Part shown: positions 45,865 through 55,685 of the stretch, piece after piece
How the letters are laid out: each line of letters starts with the position of its first letter
How positions within the stretch are numbered: the first letter of the stretch is position 1
From: Lunularia cruciata
Lineage: Eukaryota > Streptophyta > Marchantiopsida > Lunulariales > Lunulariaceae
DNA: 64,000 bases
Reading direction: 5' to 3'
Assembly: GCA_948567375.1 (NCBI GenBank)
Contig: OX419756.1
Span: 59,808,552 to 59,872,551 of the forward strand
Notes under the pieces: generated by a model
What the model saw: the letters and a program-made list of their open reading frames with translations, nothing else
Database searches by the model: none
Told to the model about the DNA's origin: nothing
Translations under genes and position numbers: made by a program

Positions 45865-46398
45865 ATGAGGAGGTTCCACCTAAGTTTTGTCCACCCGTCT
45901 GCATCTTTGTTACTCACTTGTGAGTGTGGGTCTACACTAGATGTAGCAATGGTCCATATGACATGGTGTCATTATGGAAGACAAAGAATAGCTACCCATG
46001 ATGCCATCAAGGATATAGTGTTTGCTATGGCACAAGAGAGTGGATACCTTGCTTGGAGGGAGCGTTCATATTCTTTGCATACGATACATGTTAGAGCAAA
46101 GTTATCCTTGGTCCAAGCTGATCAAGTGACAATAGCGGATGTTGTGGTTACAAACCCTATGCGTGATGCAGTTTTAGAGGGAGTGATTATTCATCATCTT
46201 GGATAGGCAGTGAGCAGCGCAGCAACACGCAAGGTCTCCAAGTATAGAGGTATGCATCAAGGTCACCTCTTTGTTCCTCTAGCCTTGGAATTATATGGAA
46301 CTATGGACATAACATTTGACATATTTGTGAAAGAGTGCACAAGAGCTTATCGTATTAGACACCAAGGGGTACCACTCTCACTCTCACTCTCATTCTAA
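45865..46398 (+). pseudogene. RT-X C-terminal domain (copy B)
   Basis: Nearly open for about 175 codons with one stop at 46204. Visible in order: a TCECGSTLD…HMTWC cysteine/histidine cluster (45919-45970), RIATHDAIKDIVFAMAQESG, ADVVVTNPMRDAV (46134 on), RKVSKYRGM and PLALELYGTMDITF. The cluster with G-x-R-x-x-x-H-D and the later D-V-x-V-x-x-P motif recall the tail of RT proteins found in invertebrates and early land plants. A nuclease role is possible but unproven. Confidence 0.75.
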
Positions 46399-46572
46399 TA
46401 CTTTGTAATATACTTTAGACAGCATATGTCCATTGCTCTATTTATCCTAGTCTTGGAATTTTATATACACAACATTAGGGAATGCACAAGAGCTTATCAT
46501 ATTAGATGCCAAGGGGTACCACTCTCACTCTCATACTTTGTAATATACTTTAGAAGTGTGTCCATTGTAGAA
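46334..46572. repeat. Tandem duplication in RT-X copy B tail
   Basis: A block from GTGCACAAGAGCTTAT through CTCACTCTCA to TTTAGA occurs at 46335-46437 and again at 46482-46572. Copies A and C have it once. The (CTCACT)n run it contains varies in length among copies. Confidence 0.7.
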
Positions 46573-46818
46573 CATTGGCCAATATAATCTATAGGAGAGT
46601 AATCGATCCAGGTGATGTTTCTTAGGATATTTCTGTAATTTGTAGTCTTTACTTTTTGCATAACTCAGGTTATCTTAGGTGCGATGGTGCAGATTTCTCA
46701 TATCAGTCTCGCCCGATTCAACATCTTTTGTCTCCCCCTTATGTGGCTTATCACGTGAAGCCATAGAAGACGTGGTCTTCCCATCCTTCATGTGTTCTAT
46801 GTGATCGCCTTTTTCACC

Positions 46819-48173
46819 ATTGTCCGGAGTGAAAGCAAGTGAGAAACGAGGACCTCCAGGATGTGAAGCAAGAGCCGAAGAAGCAAAAGCTGATGGCCGA
46901 GAATCACGATCGAGTTCTATGCACGTCGGTTCATATTTTTGACTTCCTCTAGGGATGCCACTTCAATGCCGATCAAATCATTACAAACTGGTACTGCGTA
47001 CGAAGTCAATTAACGGCAAAATGTAAGATAACGATGTGATCAGATACTTAATCATTAGACTAATTAAGTCCTCATTTACTCGCAGCATTCACTTACGTTG
47101 CCAATTTAACGGCTTGTTTTCAGTCGTCGTGGAGTTAGTTCGTTGAATTACGCATGCAAAGCTGCTGCCCACTCTGTCCGGAAATAAAAGTTTCCTTTTA
47201 CCTTTTCCTTTATTCTACGGACAGAGACCGAAAGGACAGGTCTACTAATCAGAAAATGGGTGCCGATGTTCAAAGCGAGAGTCGGTGTTTTGGGTTCCCT
47301 TTATTTAGATTTTACTTTACATCGACTGAGATTGTTTACTTGGTGTGGAGATTATTTTATTTCATATTTTATATCACAGGACTTCAAGGGTATGAGTTGA
47401 AATCTGCATCTGGACTTACGAAGACTTTCATGGACTCAACAAACATTGCAGTATAAAACTCAAGCTCACCTCATTGTTCTCATCTTAGCTCACTGAGATG
47501 AGTCCAAAACATATTCGTCCGTGAAGTTATTTCGACAATTCCAAGTGTTTCGAAATCGTCCAGAAATCTCCATAATCTCAACGGTCAAAATTACTTTTTG
47601 TCTCATACCTTTAGGTAGACCAAGTGTCAACAAGTCCCACATGAAGATGCCTCTCGAGTTAAGAGAAAGTTGAAACGGGAGCATAACACGAGCGGCTGGC
47701 ATATTGTGATAAAGAGCCCCGCAAGGTGCCAAGTTGGCGGTTTCATCGAACCCGTGAACTTAATTATAAATCTATCAAGAGACTGAGAGCAAGTATTCTA
47801 ATGATATGAATGCGTGTAACATTTTTGGATCTCAAATTGTGCACATGGGATGCTATAATCCGATAGATTAAAAACTTAACCTGGAGGACTGTTGTCGAGG
47901 GGGCGCGGATACGATTTAGTACGGTATGGTATTCACTCTCACTCTCACTTCTCAAGAGAGTGAGAGTCAAGGCCACTAAGCACAGATTGAGCGGCTTGCT
48001 CGACAACTTGGCTATGTTCACGAGATACAACTAAAGGGCACAAACCCGACTCATTTGGCGCCTGATCGTCATCTTCATTCCCCTTATAGTTAACTACTTT
48101 AAGTGGTGCCCATCCGGTTGTTGGATGATATCTATGTTCTATATCTGATTTGATGTTTCGGATCACAGCAAAT
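46819..48173. other. GC-balanced DNA, unassigned
   Basis: Composition shifts back from AT-rich at about 46820. The 100-codon open frame at 47154-47456 has a hydrophobic patch but no recognisable family. A CT-rich inverted repeat lies near 47935-47970. Confidence 0.4.
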
Positions 48174-48425
48174 TTCTCATATAGATACCATTGGGGTGTA
48201 GTTCCATTTTACCTCTCTTTTGTCTCTCCCTCGTGCGGTAGGGTAGATTTCTCATACAGACTCTATTGGGGCTTAGCCCCATGTTACCTTTTTTGTCTCT
48301 CCTTTGTGCGGCTTGATGGGGTCTTCCCATCCTTCATTTTTCCTTAGCGGTCGCCTTTACTTCCCTCGTACGGTTTGATGAGATCTTCCTATCACTCTTG
48401 TGTTTTATGAGATCGGGCTTTTCTT
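48174..48425 (+). mobile_element. Cluster of three RT-X 3' ends in tandem
   Basis: Three partial tails follow each other (about 48174-48238, 48239-48360, 48361-48425). The middle one is the cleanest in the window, with hairpins TGGGGC-TTA-GCCCCA (48267-48281) and GATGGG-GTCTT-CCCATC (48315-48331). The third keeps GATGAG…CTATC. All lack coding parts. Confidence 0.78.
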
Positions 48426-50059
48426 TTATTGTAGCTGCCACATAAAGCACCACTGGCAAATTCTTGTACCACTTCTCTTTCAATACATTGACACAAGCAA
48501 ATGTCGGAAATTTGTGGTCGAATTTTTCAGCATCCCGTGTGGTCAAAAGAAGGCTTACACTTCCCTCTCGCGTAAATCCCCTAGACTTTGAGACCTTTGC
48601 TTTAAAGAATCCACATGCTGGATTAAGTCAACCGGGGTATCATATCATAATTCTACAATATAATACCAGCCCGAGATACTATTTCGTATCTCACTTTGAG
48701 GGAGGCTCGAACTTCTTTGCTCCCTATTTGTTTTGAGGCATTGACCAAGTGGTACATGACCAAAGTCCTCTATTGTCAAAAGTAGGTTAAGATAAACCTC
48801 AACATGAGCCGTACAAATATCGGTTAACATTCTAACCGTTCTCGACATTCTAACGTAGTTTTATATAATTTATTCCCTTTCTGACGTATGTGATGGTGAT
48901 CCAAATGATATATCTTTTTAGATTCTTTCCTTTGAATGGCTAGGTACTTCATATGGAATATCGTAATTTGAGATAATCAGTTCTCACTAAGAACCCCCAG
49001 TCCATTCCCCCTCTTGGAACCCTATTTGATATTTGAACCAACAACCTAATGTGCACATGTCATTCAATTGTTTTCTTCCTATTGGTAAATTCCAAGACTC
49101 GAAGAGTCATGAGGACAAGGAGAATTCTTGTCCACTTAAGGGAATCCTCGAAGATGGCCGCAATAGAACAAATAGAAATTCCAAATCGAAGGTCGTTTCA
49201 CAGTGAAAGGAGCATTGTGCATTGAAGTCAGATTTTGAAACAGTGTAACATAGTAGCTACAAATAAGTCCGTAATGATCGCCGAACCAATAGCTATGTGA
49301 AAATTTAAGGTGGAGACCACAGTGAGGGACACGAATGTGGACTACGAGAATGAGTGAGCGAAGAATTCTCTCATTACCAAGCTCTTGGTTTATACTTTGT
49401 CAGCGGAACCTACATATAGCTTCCTTTCCTGTCTCTTTTCCATGTTTTTCTGTTATTTGTACCAGATATACACATTCTATTCTATTGTCGCCTTTTTCTT
49501 CTATTGGGAGCTGTTGACACCAAACGGAGAAGTAACGTCAGGGTTCAGAATGAAACCTGTTGCCAGGTTTGTTATTTTGCTTTCGACCCTGTTTTGTTTC
49601 ATTAATTTAGATAATTTAATAGGTAACGAACATGAGGTTGAGAACACATAAAACGATAACAAGTATGTTAAACTTAAAAAAGAAATTAGGGGATATGTCT
49701 GATAGATAGCTGAATTCGAAAGGAGTTCAAAACTGGTTTGACTTGAGTCATCCGCAAACTTCCTGCAATGTCTAATTCATTCCAAACATTCTCAAAATTC
49801 TCTTATTTCATCCGAATGTTCTGGAACTACATCACTCTGTCCATGGCTGCTGCATGCCCGAATTCATGATACACGACCCAAAATAAAATAATATTTTTCT
49901 CAGAGTTGAAATATACTGGCTTTCACGAATTTTGCTCCGATCTGAAGGCCATACAAGCGCGCAGTTAACGAAATTGATAGAAAAAGAAAGAGAATGAAGA
50001 AGACGTGATCGATGATGTGCTTAACATTGTAATCGTGTACCTAACATATTCAGAATCGG
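48426..50059. other. GC-balanced DNA, unassigned
   Basis: No gene supported. Overlapping short open frames (48464-48736, 49335-49651) have no motif. Confidence 0.4.
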
Positions 50060-50192
50060 ATATCTTAGGTGCGACAAGGTAGATTTCTCGTCTAGACTCT
50101 ATTGGGACTTAATTCCATGTTACTTTGTTGTCTCTCCTTGTACGACTTGATGAAGTCTTCCATCCTTCGTTTTTCCCACGCGGTCGCCTTCT
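50060..50192 (+). mobile_element. RT-X 3' end fragment
   Basis: Matches from ATCTTAGGTGCGACAAGGTA through GACTCTATTGGGACTTAATTCC, GTCTCTCCTTGTACG, GATGAAGTCTTCCATC and GCGGTCGCCTTCTT, the whole 3' UTR consensus. Coding part absent. Confidence 0.78.
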
Positions 50193-50882
50193 TACCCCCC
50201 AACGTATTCAAGAAACAAACTATCTTCTCTGGCGTGAAGGTATGATGCGGACCTGTCTGTCAAAAAATATGCGCGAAAGACGCTACTGTATTGTACTGAA
50301 CTTTGCACATGAAAGAAGATGGTTTGAAATTGTCATGTTGTGAGAACTTTGAGGACTTTTGTGAGACAACTTTGTGGCGCCGTTTCTTTCAAAGGCCCCT
50401 GAGATAAAGACCTTTAAATCAAATCCGTATATATCTGAAATGTAAGATGTAAATAACTAAAATATTTCCTATAGTCTAGCGCACTCTAGCTTATGAAGAA
50501 AGGTGTACAGACCAATTATTGCATCAAGGCAAATAGGGCTGCTCTTTCAGCACAGGCCATATATGAAGGAGGTAAAGTTCTCTTTATATCGAATCCCCAG
50601 GTACACGTTTAGAAAAGGTTATCCTTGTTAACATGTTGACAATAATATCGGTCCTTTTAACTAATACTTGGGTATTCAAGCTTATCAATCTGGTCTCACT
50701 TTAGCCCTTTGACGATCGAATTCAAAGTCCAAGGCCCACAATCCTTTCCGTGGCACTACTGTAGTCTGAAAACCAAACTAAAGGTCACTTAAACTCCAAC
50801 AATAAATGAGTGACATGTAAATGGAGGAACATGACTAAAGTCCACATCGAACTCATGAATGTGGATGACAAAATGTTCTCTT
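50193..50882. other. Unassigned DNA left of copia-2
   Basis: No gene or element recognised. Confidence 0.4.
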
Positions 50883-51576
50883 TGTTGTGGATCTGCTACA
50901 GATTTACTATTCCTCATCTGATAGTTTTCAAAGACATATATTGAGATTCAACTATACATTGAGATCAACCCTGCGCACAAAGGAAAACCATCTTGGAAGG
51001 AAGAAACATCTTTGGAGAGAAAAAGAGATGAGAGAAAATGTACTCACACACATCAATAGGTGCACAAGAAGTAAAGTGGTTCAAAGTCACTTGCTCCTAT
51101 GTCCACGGGCAACACAGATTCAGAAATTTTACTCCCTCTCAAATTATAGATTACAAAGATCATTTGGAAGCTCTACCCCGACCAATTGTTTCTCTGTCTG
51201 TTTGAACTGTTCATGTGTTTATCTTGATCTGCACTTCTTGTGATTATCTCCTTCTCATCTGATCAAAAAGAAATCAAACCTCACCTAACCAGCCTCATGT
51301 GAATCAAAGTTACAAAGAGTTCCACTCAATCTTTTTCACATGTGCACCTCTTTTCAACTCGCAAAAAACCTCAATCTGCAAGTCGCAAGGTTTTTCCCCT
51401 ACTGTTGCACACACACAGCAAAACAAGAAGAAGCACACTTGAAGTATCACCCCGACATCCTGGATTGTCAAACACTTGTCTTAGCCCTGGACAAGAAATC
51501 TTGTAGATGATTTGAGCTGCAGATCTCAGTATCACAAATGGGATAAATCAAACAGATTAGGCTCCACATCCTAACA
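50883..51576 (-). repeat. Copia-2 3' LTR
   Basis: On the minus strand starts TGTTAGGATGTGGAGCC and ends CAACA. It is about 90 bp longer than the 5' LTR, mostly from extra sequence around 51310-51390 (including TTTTCACATGTGCACC). Similarity elsewhere is roughly 85-90% by eye. Confidence 0.88.
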
Positions 51577-51590
51577 ACTCTCCCACTTGG
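51577..51590 (-). promoter_or_regulatory. Copia-2 polypurine tract
   Basis: On the minus strand CCAAGTGGGAGAGT directly precedes the 3' LTR start TGTTAGG. Confidence 0.78.
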
Positions 51591-51809
51591 AGACTGATAC
51601 TTCTTGACTATACATCTTTAAAAGAAAAGATAGTAAACTTCTAGTGCTTTATCTACATACTTGCCTTACCTACAGCCTTACTATCTAGTTATCATTGGAG
51701 ACCAATTGATGCTATACATAGCCTTAACTTCTCAGGAGTGACAATCTTTGTCAACATATTAGTAGAGTTCTTGGGACCTTGAATCTTTTCAATTGACAAA
51801 TTGCAATCC

Positions 51810-52200
51810 TCAAGTAACTCTTCAATGTATGTGTTTTGTTCTAGCATGGAACATTAGATTCTTTGCTAAGTGAATGGCACTTTGACTGTTTGAGAATAAA
51901 ACACTATAATTTTGCTCTCTGCCTAACTCCTTTAGAAGATTATGTAACCAAATCATCTCCTTACTAGCTTTTGTAATTGCAACATATTTTGCCTCAGTTG
52001 TGGACAAAGGACAACCTTTTGCAACTGTGAGAACCAACTCACGGCTGTCCTTCCTATGTTATAAATATACCCTATGGTACTTCTTTTGGTATCCATATCA
52101 CCTCCTAGGTCTGTATCCACAAAATATTGTAGAGTATGGCTGCCTCTATTGTAACACAAAACTATATCTTTGGTACCTCTTAGATATCTCAAAATCCATT
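51810..52200 (-). pseudogene. Copia-2 RNase H
   Basis: MRYLRGTKDIVLCYNRG leads into YFVDTDLGGDMDTKRSTIGY (first catalytic Asp kept as VDTD) and AVSWFSQLQKVV. After a shift the chain resumes with CPLSTTEAKYVAITKASKEM (catalytic Glu in STTEAKY) and FSNSQSAIHLAKN, where the usual D of 'DNQSA' has become S. It ends with HARTKHIH, the normal C-terminal motif. Confidence 0.88.
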
Positions 52201-52214
52201 TGACAGCCTCCCAA

Positions 52215-53065
52215 TGTTGTCTTCATGGATTGGCCATGTACTTGCTCAAAACTTCCATTGTATGTGCAATATTTGATCTACTACATGTCATTGCATACAT
52301 GAGGTTACCTAAAACTGAAGCATACAGTACCTTTGACATATCCTTCAGCTCTTCATCATCCTTGGACGATTGTTCCTTTGATAGCTTAAAGTGACATGCC
52401 AAAGGTGTCTTCACAAGATTTGCATCTATCATGTTGAACCTTTCCAACACCTTTCCAATGTAGCTACCTTGAGTGAGCTTCACCATTCCAACCACCTTGT
52501 CCCTTTCAATCTTCAGCCTAAGTATATGCTTTGCTGCACTCATGTCCTTGATTCCAAACTCTCTTGATAATTCTTTCTTCCATCTCTCAACCTCTAAATA
52601 TGCTAGGTCTAAATATCAGCATATCATCAACATACAAAAGTAAGATGATAAAACTATTATCAAGAGACTTGATATAACTTAAATAATCCTCTTGACATCT
52701 TGTGAATCTATTATTGATCATGAACTTGTCAAATTTCTTGTACCATAATCTTGGTGCTTATTTCAGACCATATAGGCTTTTTTGCAACTTGCATACCAAG
52801 CTCTCTATACCGGGGATTTGCAAAGCCAACAAGTTGCTTCATATATATGTCATCATCAATCTCACCATGTAGAAAAGCAATAATGACATCCATCTGCTCC
52901 AAATACAGGTTTTTTGCTGCTACTATAGTTAGAACCACTCTAATTTGAGTGCTTGACCATCGGTGACAAATCTCAATGTAATCAATCCTTTCCTTCTGCT
53001 TGAATCCTTTCACAATTAACCTTACCTTGTACCATCTGCTACCACTATGTTCCTCTTTCACCTTG
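52215..53065 (-). pseudogene. Copia-2 reverse transcriptase
   Basis: From right to left: YKVRLIVKGFKQKERIDYIE (RT start), VLTIVAAKNLYLEQMDVIIAFLHGEIDDDIYM (first catalytic Asp in MDVIIAFLHG), and the YVDD box at 52634-52623 with DMLIF after it. Then GSYIGKVLERFNMIDA, KTPLACHFKLS and SVLGNLMYAMTCSRSNIAH follow. Catalytic residues are kept; two shifts and a few stops (near 52720 and 52560) break the chain. Confidence 0.9.
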
Positions 53066-53399
53066 TAGACCCACTTGTTATGTAATGCCTTCTTGCCTTT
53101 TGGTAGTAAGTTGAGCTTCTAAGTTTGATTCTTATCCAAGGACCTCATCTCATCTTGCATGACAAGCTCTCATTTCATTGAGTCTTCACTTCACATTGCT
53201 TCTTCATAACATTCAAGTTCACCTCCATTTGTCAATAGCAAGTAATTTAGAGAGAGGAAATACCTCATTGGTGATCTTGTGATTCTTGCAGATCTCCTCA
53301 AATACGGTGCACATGGTTGAGGTATGTCGGAGTAGTTTTTGAGCTCTCAAGGTTTCCTTGAACCCATATGATAACATCATCTTCTATTATCTCATGCAA

Positions 53400-54340
53400 C
53401 TAAACCTGATTGTTTTCTTTGCTTTGCTCATCTACATAATCAGAATCTAGCGTGTTTTTATCCTTGTAAGGGAGACACTCATTGGATATCACATCTTTGC
53501 TTCTGATGATTTTGTTGCTCTCTACATCCCAAAACTTATACCCAAAGTCATTTCCATCATATCCAATAAAGAAACACTTCCTAGACTTTGCATCTAACTT
53601 GTCTCCTTTCTCTATGTTGACATGCACATAAGAGACACACCCAAAGACTCTCAATTGCAACAAACTCACCGGTTTTCTTATCCACTCCTCTTCGGGCAGC
53701 TTATGGTCTAAAGGAATTGATGGACCTCTATTGATCAAGTATGCTTCAATGTTGATTGCTTCAACCCAAAACACCTTGGGCAGACCAAGATGGATCCTCA
53801 TGCTATTAGCTCTTTCATTCAAAGTTCACTTATGCACTCAACCACTCCATTCTATGGCGGTGTGCTTGGTAAGGTCTTCTCCATTTTGATTCCATATACT
53901 GCATAGAATTCCTTGAACTCATTACTGTCATACTCACCACCATTGTCACATCTTAGTTGCTTTAACTTTGCACCAAACTCATTTTTGACCAAGCTTTCCC
54001 ACTTCTTGAAAGTGGCACATACCTCCGATTTGTGCTTCAAGAAACATTTCCAAACCTTCCTAGTTGAGTCATCTATGAAGGTGCTGTAATATTGTGAACC
54101 CCATAGATGCGTCTAGAGAAGGATCCCACACATCTATGTGTACAAGCTCTAACTTCCTTGTCCTAGGTGCTCTTCCACCTTTCAAGAAACTAACCTTTTT
54201 CTGCTTCCCAAATATGCAATCTTCACAGAACCTACATGAAAGGTTTTCAAATATGGTAGCTTGTCTTCTTCATCATCATCTTCATGCCTTTTTCACTCAT
54301 ATGTCCAAGCTTGCAATGCCAGAGATTATCATTTAATATT
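53400..54340 (-). pseudogene. Copia-2 integrase
   Basis: The zinc C-x2-C is in FCEDCIFGKQKKVSF (about 54240-54195). First Asp: KLELVHIDVWDPS. Second Asp: LRCDNGGEYDSNEF. Third: NGVVE, with the preceding Gln codon changed to TAG. The C-terminal region is open for 140 codons (53822-53400) and includes KVFWVEAIN, FGCVSYVHV and CFFIGYDGNDFGYKFWD. All three catalytic residues are present, but stops and shifts separate them. Confidence 0.9.
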
Positions 54341-54460
54341 GTGTCTACAAGTGCCACCACATCCTTGGTGTTGTTGGTGATGTAGAGAGTCCTCAGCTTG
54401 TTGTTCCCTACAACCACCATAATCCCTTTGGTGATTTTCCATGAGCCACCTACAAAGGTT

Positions 54461-54530
54461 GTGACATACCCTTCAATGTCAAGTTGTCCAATTTTGTGAT
54501 ATACCCTTCAATGTCAAGTTGCACAATTGA
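54461..54530. repeat. 35-bp tandem duplication in copia-2
   Basis: Two units (54461-54495, 54496-54530) share GTGA-ATACCCTTCAATGTC and AAGTTG with a few differences. It lies in the stretch between protease and integrase and disturbs the frame. Confidence 0.85.
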
Positions 54531-54571
54531 GATTAGATTCCTCTGTAAGCTTGGAATATGCATAACATTCT

Positions 54572-55054
54572 TCACTTTCCACATAGACTGATCAGGCATT
54601 TTAATATAAACGTCATCTCATGCACAATATCCAAAGGCTCATCATCTACAAGATAAAATTTGCCAAAATCACCAGGAATGTAGTTCAACATACACTCCTT
54701 TCGTGAGGTAGAGTGAAAAGAAGCTCTTGAATCAAGAATCCATGACTCCATAGGATTGTCTGCACTAAGGATCAATACATCATTGACTTCTTTTATAGCT
54801 GCATTCACTGAGTCCTCATTTTGCCCCTTGCTTGGATTCTTCTTTATGAGCCAATAGTTCTTTCTTGTGTGCCCCTTCTTACCACAATGCCAACATCCAT
54901 CACCTTTTGATCTGGACTTGCTCCTCCTCTTGGACTTGGATCTATTTTGATTGTCACTATGAAGCATAGTTCTTCCTTTTTTCTCAAGAGTATTCATGGC
55001 CAATCCAGAGTTTGTGCTTGACTCTCTCCTTCTAATATCTTCATTGAGTATCAA
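54572..55054 (-). pseudogene. Copia-2 nucleocapsid and protease
   Basis: 160 open codons. A basic K/R-rich stretch is followed by the zinc knuckle CWHCGKKGHTRKNYW, where the last Cys has become Tyr. The protease active site reads WILDSRASFHSTSR, where the D-S-G triad has Arg for Gly. Both changes fit single G-to-A substitutions on the coding strand. Confidence 0.88.
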
Positions 55055-55671
55055 ATTTCAAATCTCCTCAAACCTCAATTTGTTTGATCTACAAGAACTG
55101 CTTACTGCTATCACAATTGCACTCCAACTTTAAGGCAAAGAGGACATGAGAATTAAAGCGCACACTTCATCCTCAAAACTGATTTCCATTGAATTTAATT
55201 TGCTCGTGATCAGGTTGAACTCATTAATATGATCTATGACAAAGTGACCTTCATTCATCTTAAGGTTGAAAAGGTGACACATCAAGTACACCTTGTTGGA
55301 AGTTGATGGTTTGTCATACATATTAGACAAAGCTTTCAATAGACTTTATGTAGTCTTCTTCTCTAGAACATTGAATATTAGACAAAGCTTTCAATAGACT
55401 TTATGTCGTCTTCTTCTCTAGAACATTGAATGCCACATTTCTAGCTACTGTTAGGCGGACAACTCCCAAATCTTATCTATCCATCAAATCCTAGTCTTCC
55501 TATAGCATGAGCTCTGGTTTCACACCTTCAAGAGGTACATTAAGGTTTTTTTGATACAAGCAGTCCTTTATTTGCATATTCCAGAAACCAAAGTCCTTAT
55601 CATCAAATCTGTCTATCCTGACCTTTCGTTCCTCTCCTGTCATTGCTCTCACTTTTTTCCTTCAACCTATC
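55055..55671 (-). pseudogene. Copia-2 gag (capsid)
   Basis: The 55339-55130 frame reads MKALSNMYDKPSTSNKVYL…FNLKMNEGHFVIDHINEFN, the conserved capsid middle of copia gag ('LxxMY…K…L…L…M.EG.S…H…F'). The part toward 55671 includes a 55-bp tandem duplication and stops. Confidence 0.8.
55321..55430. repeat. 55-bp tandem duplication in copia-2 gag
   Basis: 55321-55375 and 55376-55430 are identical except for one base (A/C at unit position 32). The near identity means this happened recently relative to the LTR divergence. It shifts the gag frame (55 is not a multiple of 3). Confidence 0.95.
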
Positions 55672-55683
55672 GCTCTGATACCA
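55672..55683 (-). promoter_or_regulatory. Copia-2 primer-binding site
   Basis: The minus strand reads TGGTATCAGAGC, a perfect 12-base complement of the plant initiator-Met tRNA 3' end, two bases from the LTR end CAACA. Confidence 0.92.
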
Positions 55684-55685
55684 AT

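Larger units (their letters stand above)
42540..46818 (+). mobile_element. RT-X non-LTR-type retroelement, copy B (longest), interrupted
   Basis: The most complete RT-X copy: RT palm (43.2-44.3 kb), RT connection (44.3-44.9 kb), C-terminal domain (45.86-46.4 kb) and 3' UTR to about 46818. Two solo LTRs (43456-44195, 44979-45714) cut it, and the protein similarity resumes exactly at the target duplication in each case. Without them it is about 2.8 kb. The 5' end is not defined. No target duplication or poly(A) tail was identified. Confidence 0.8.

Noticed and set aside
46372-46398. CRISPR-like or regulatory CTCACT array
   Set aside because: It is a short microsatellite inside the RT-X tail with no spacers.
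47154-47456. 100-codon open frame with aromatic, hydrophobic stretch
   Set aside because: The composition could suggest a membrane segment, but there is no family match, no start context and no neighbouring exon.
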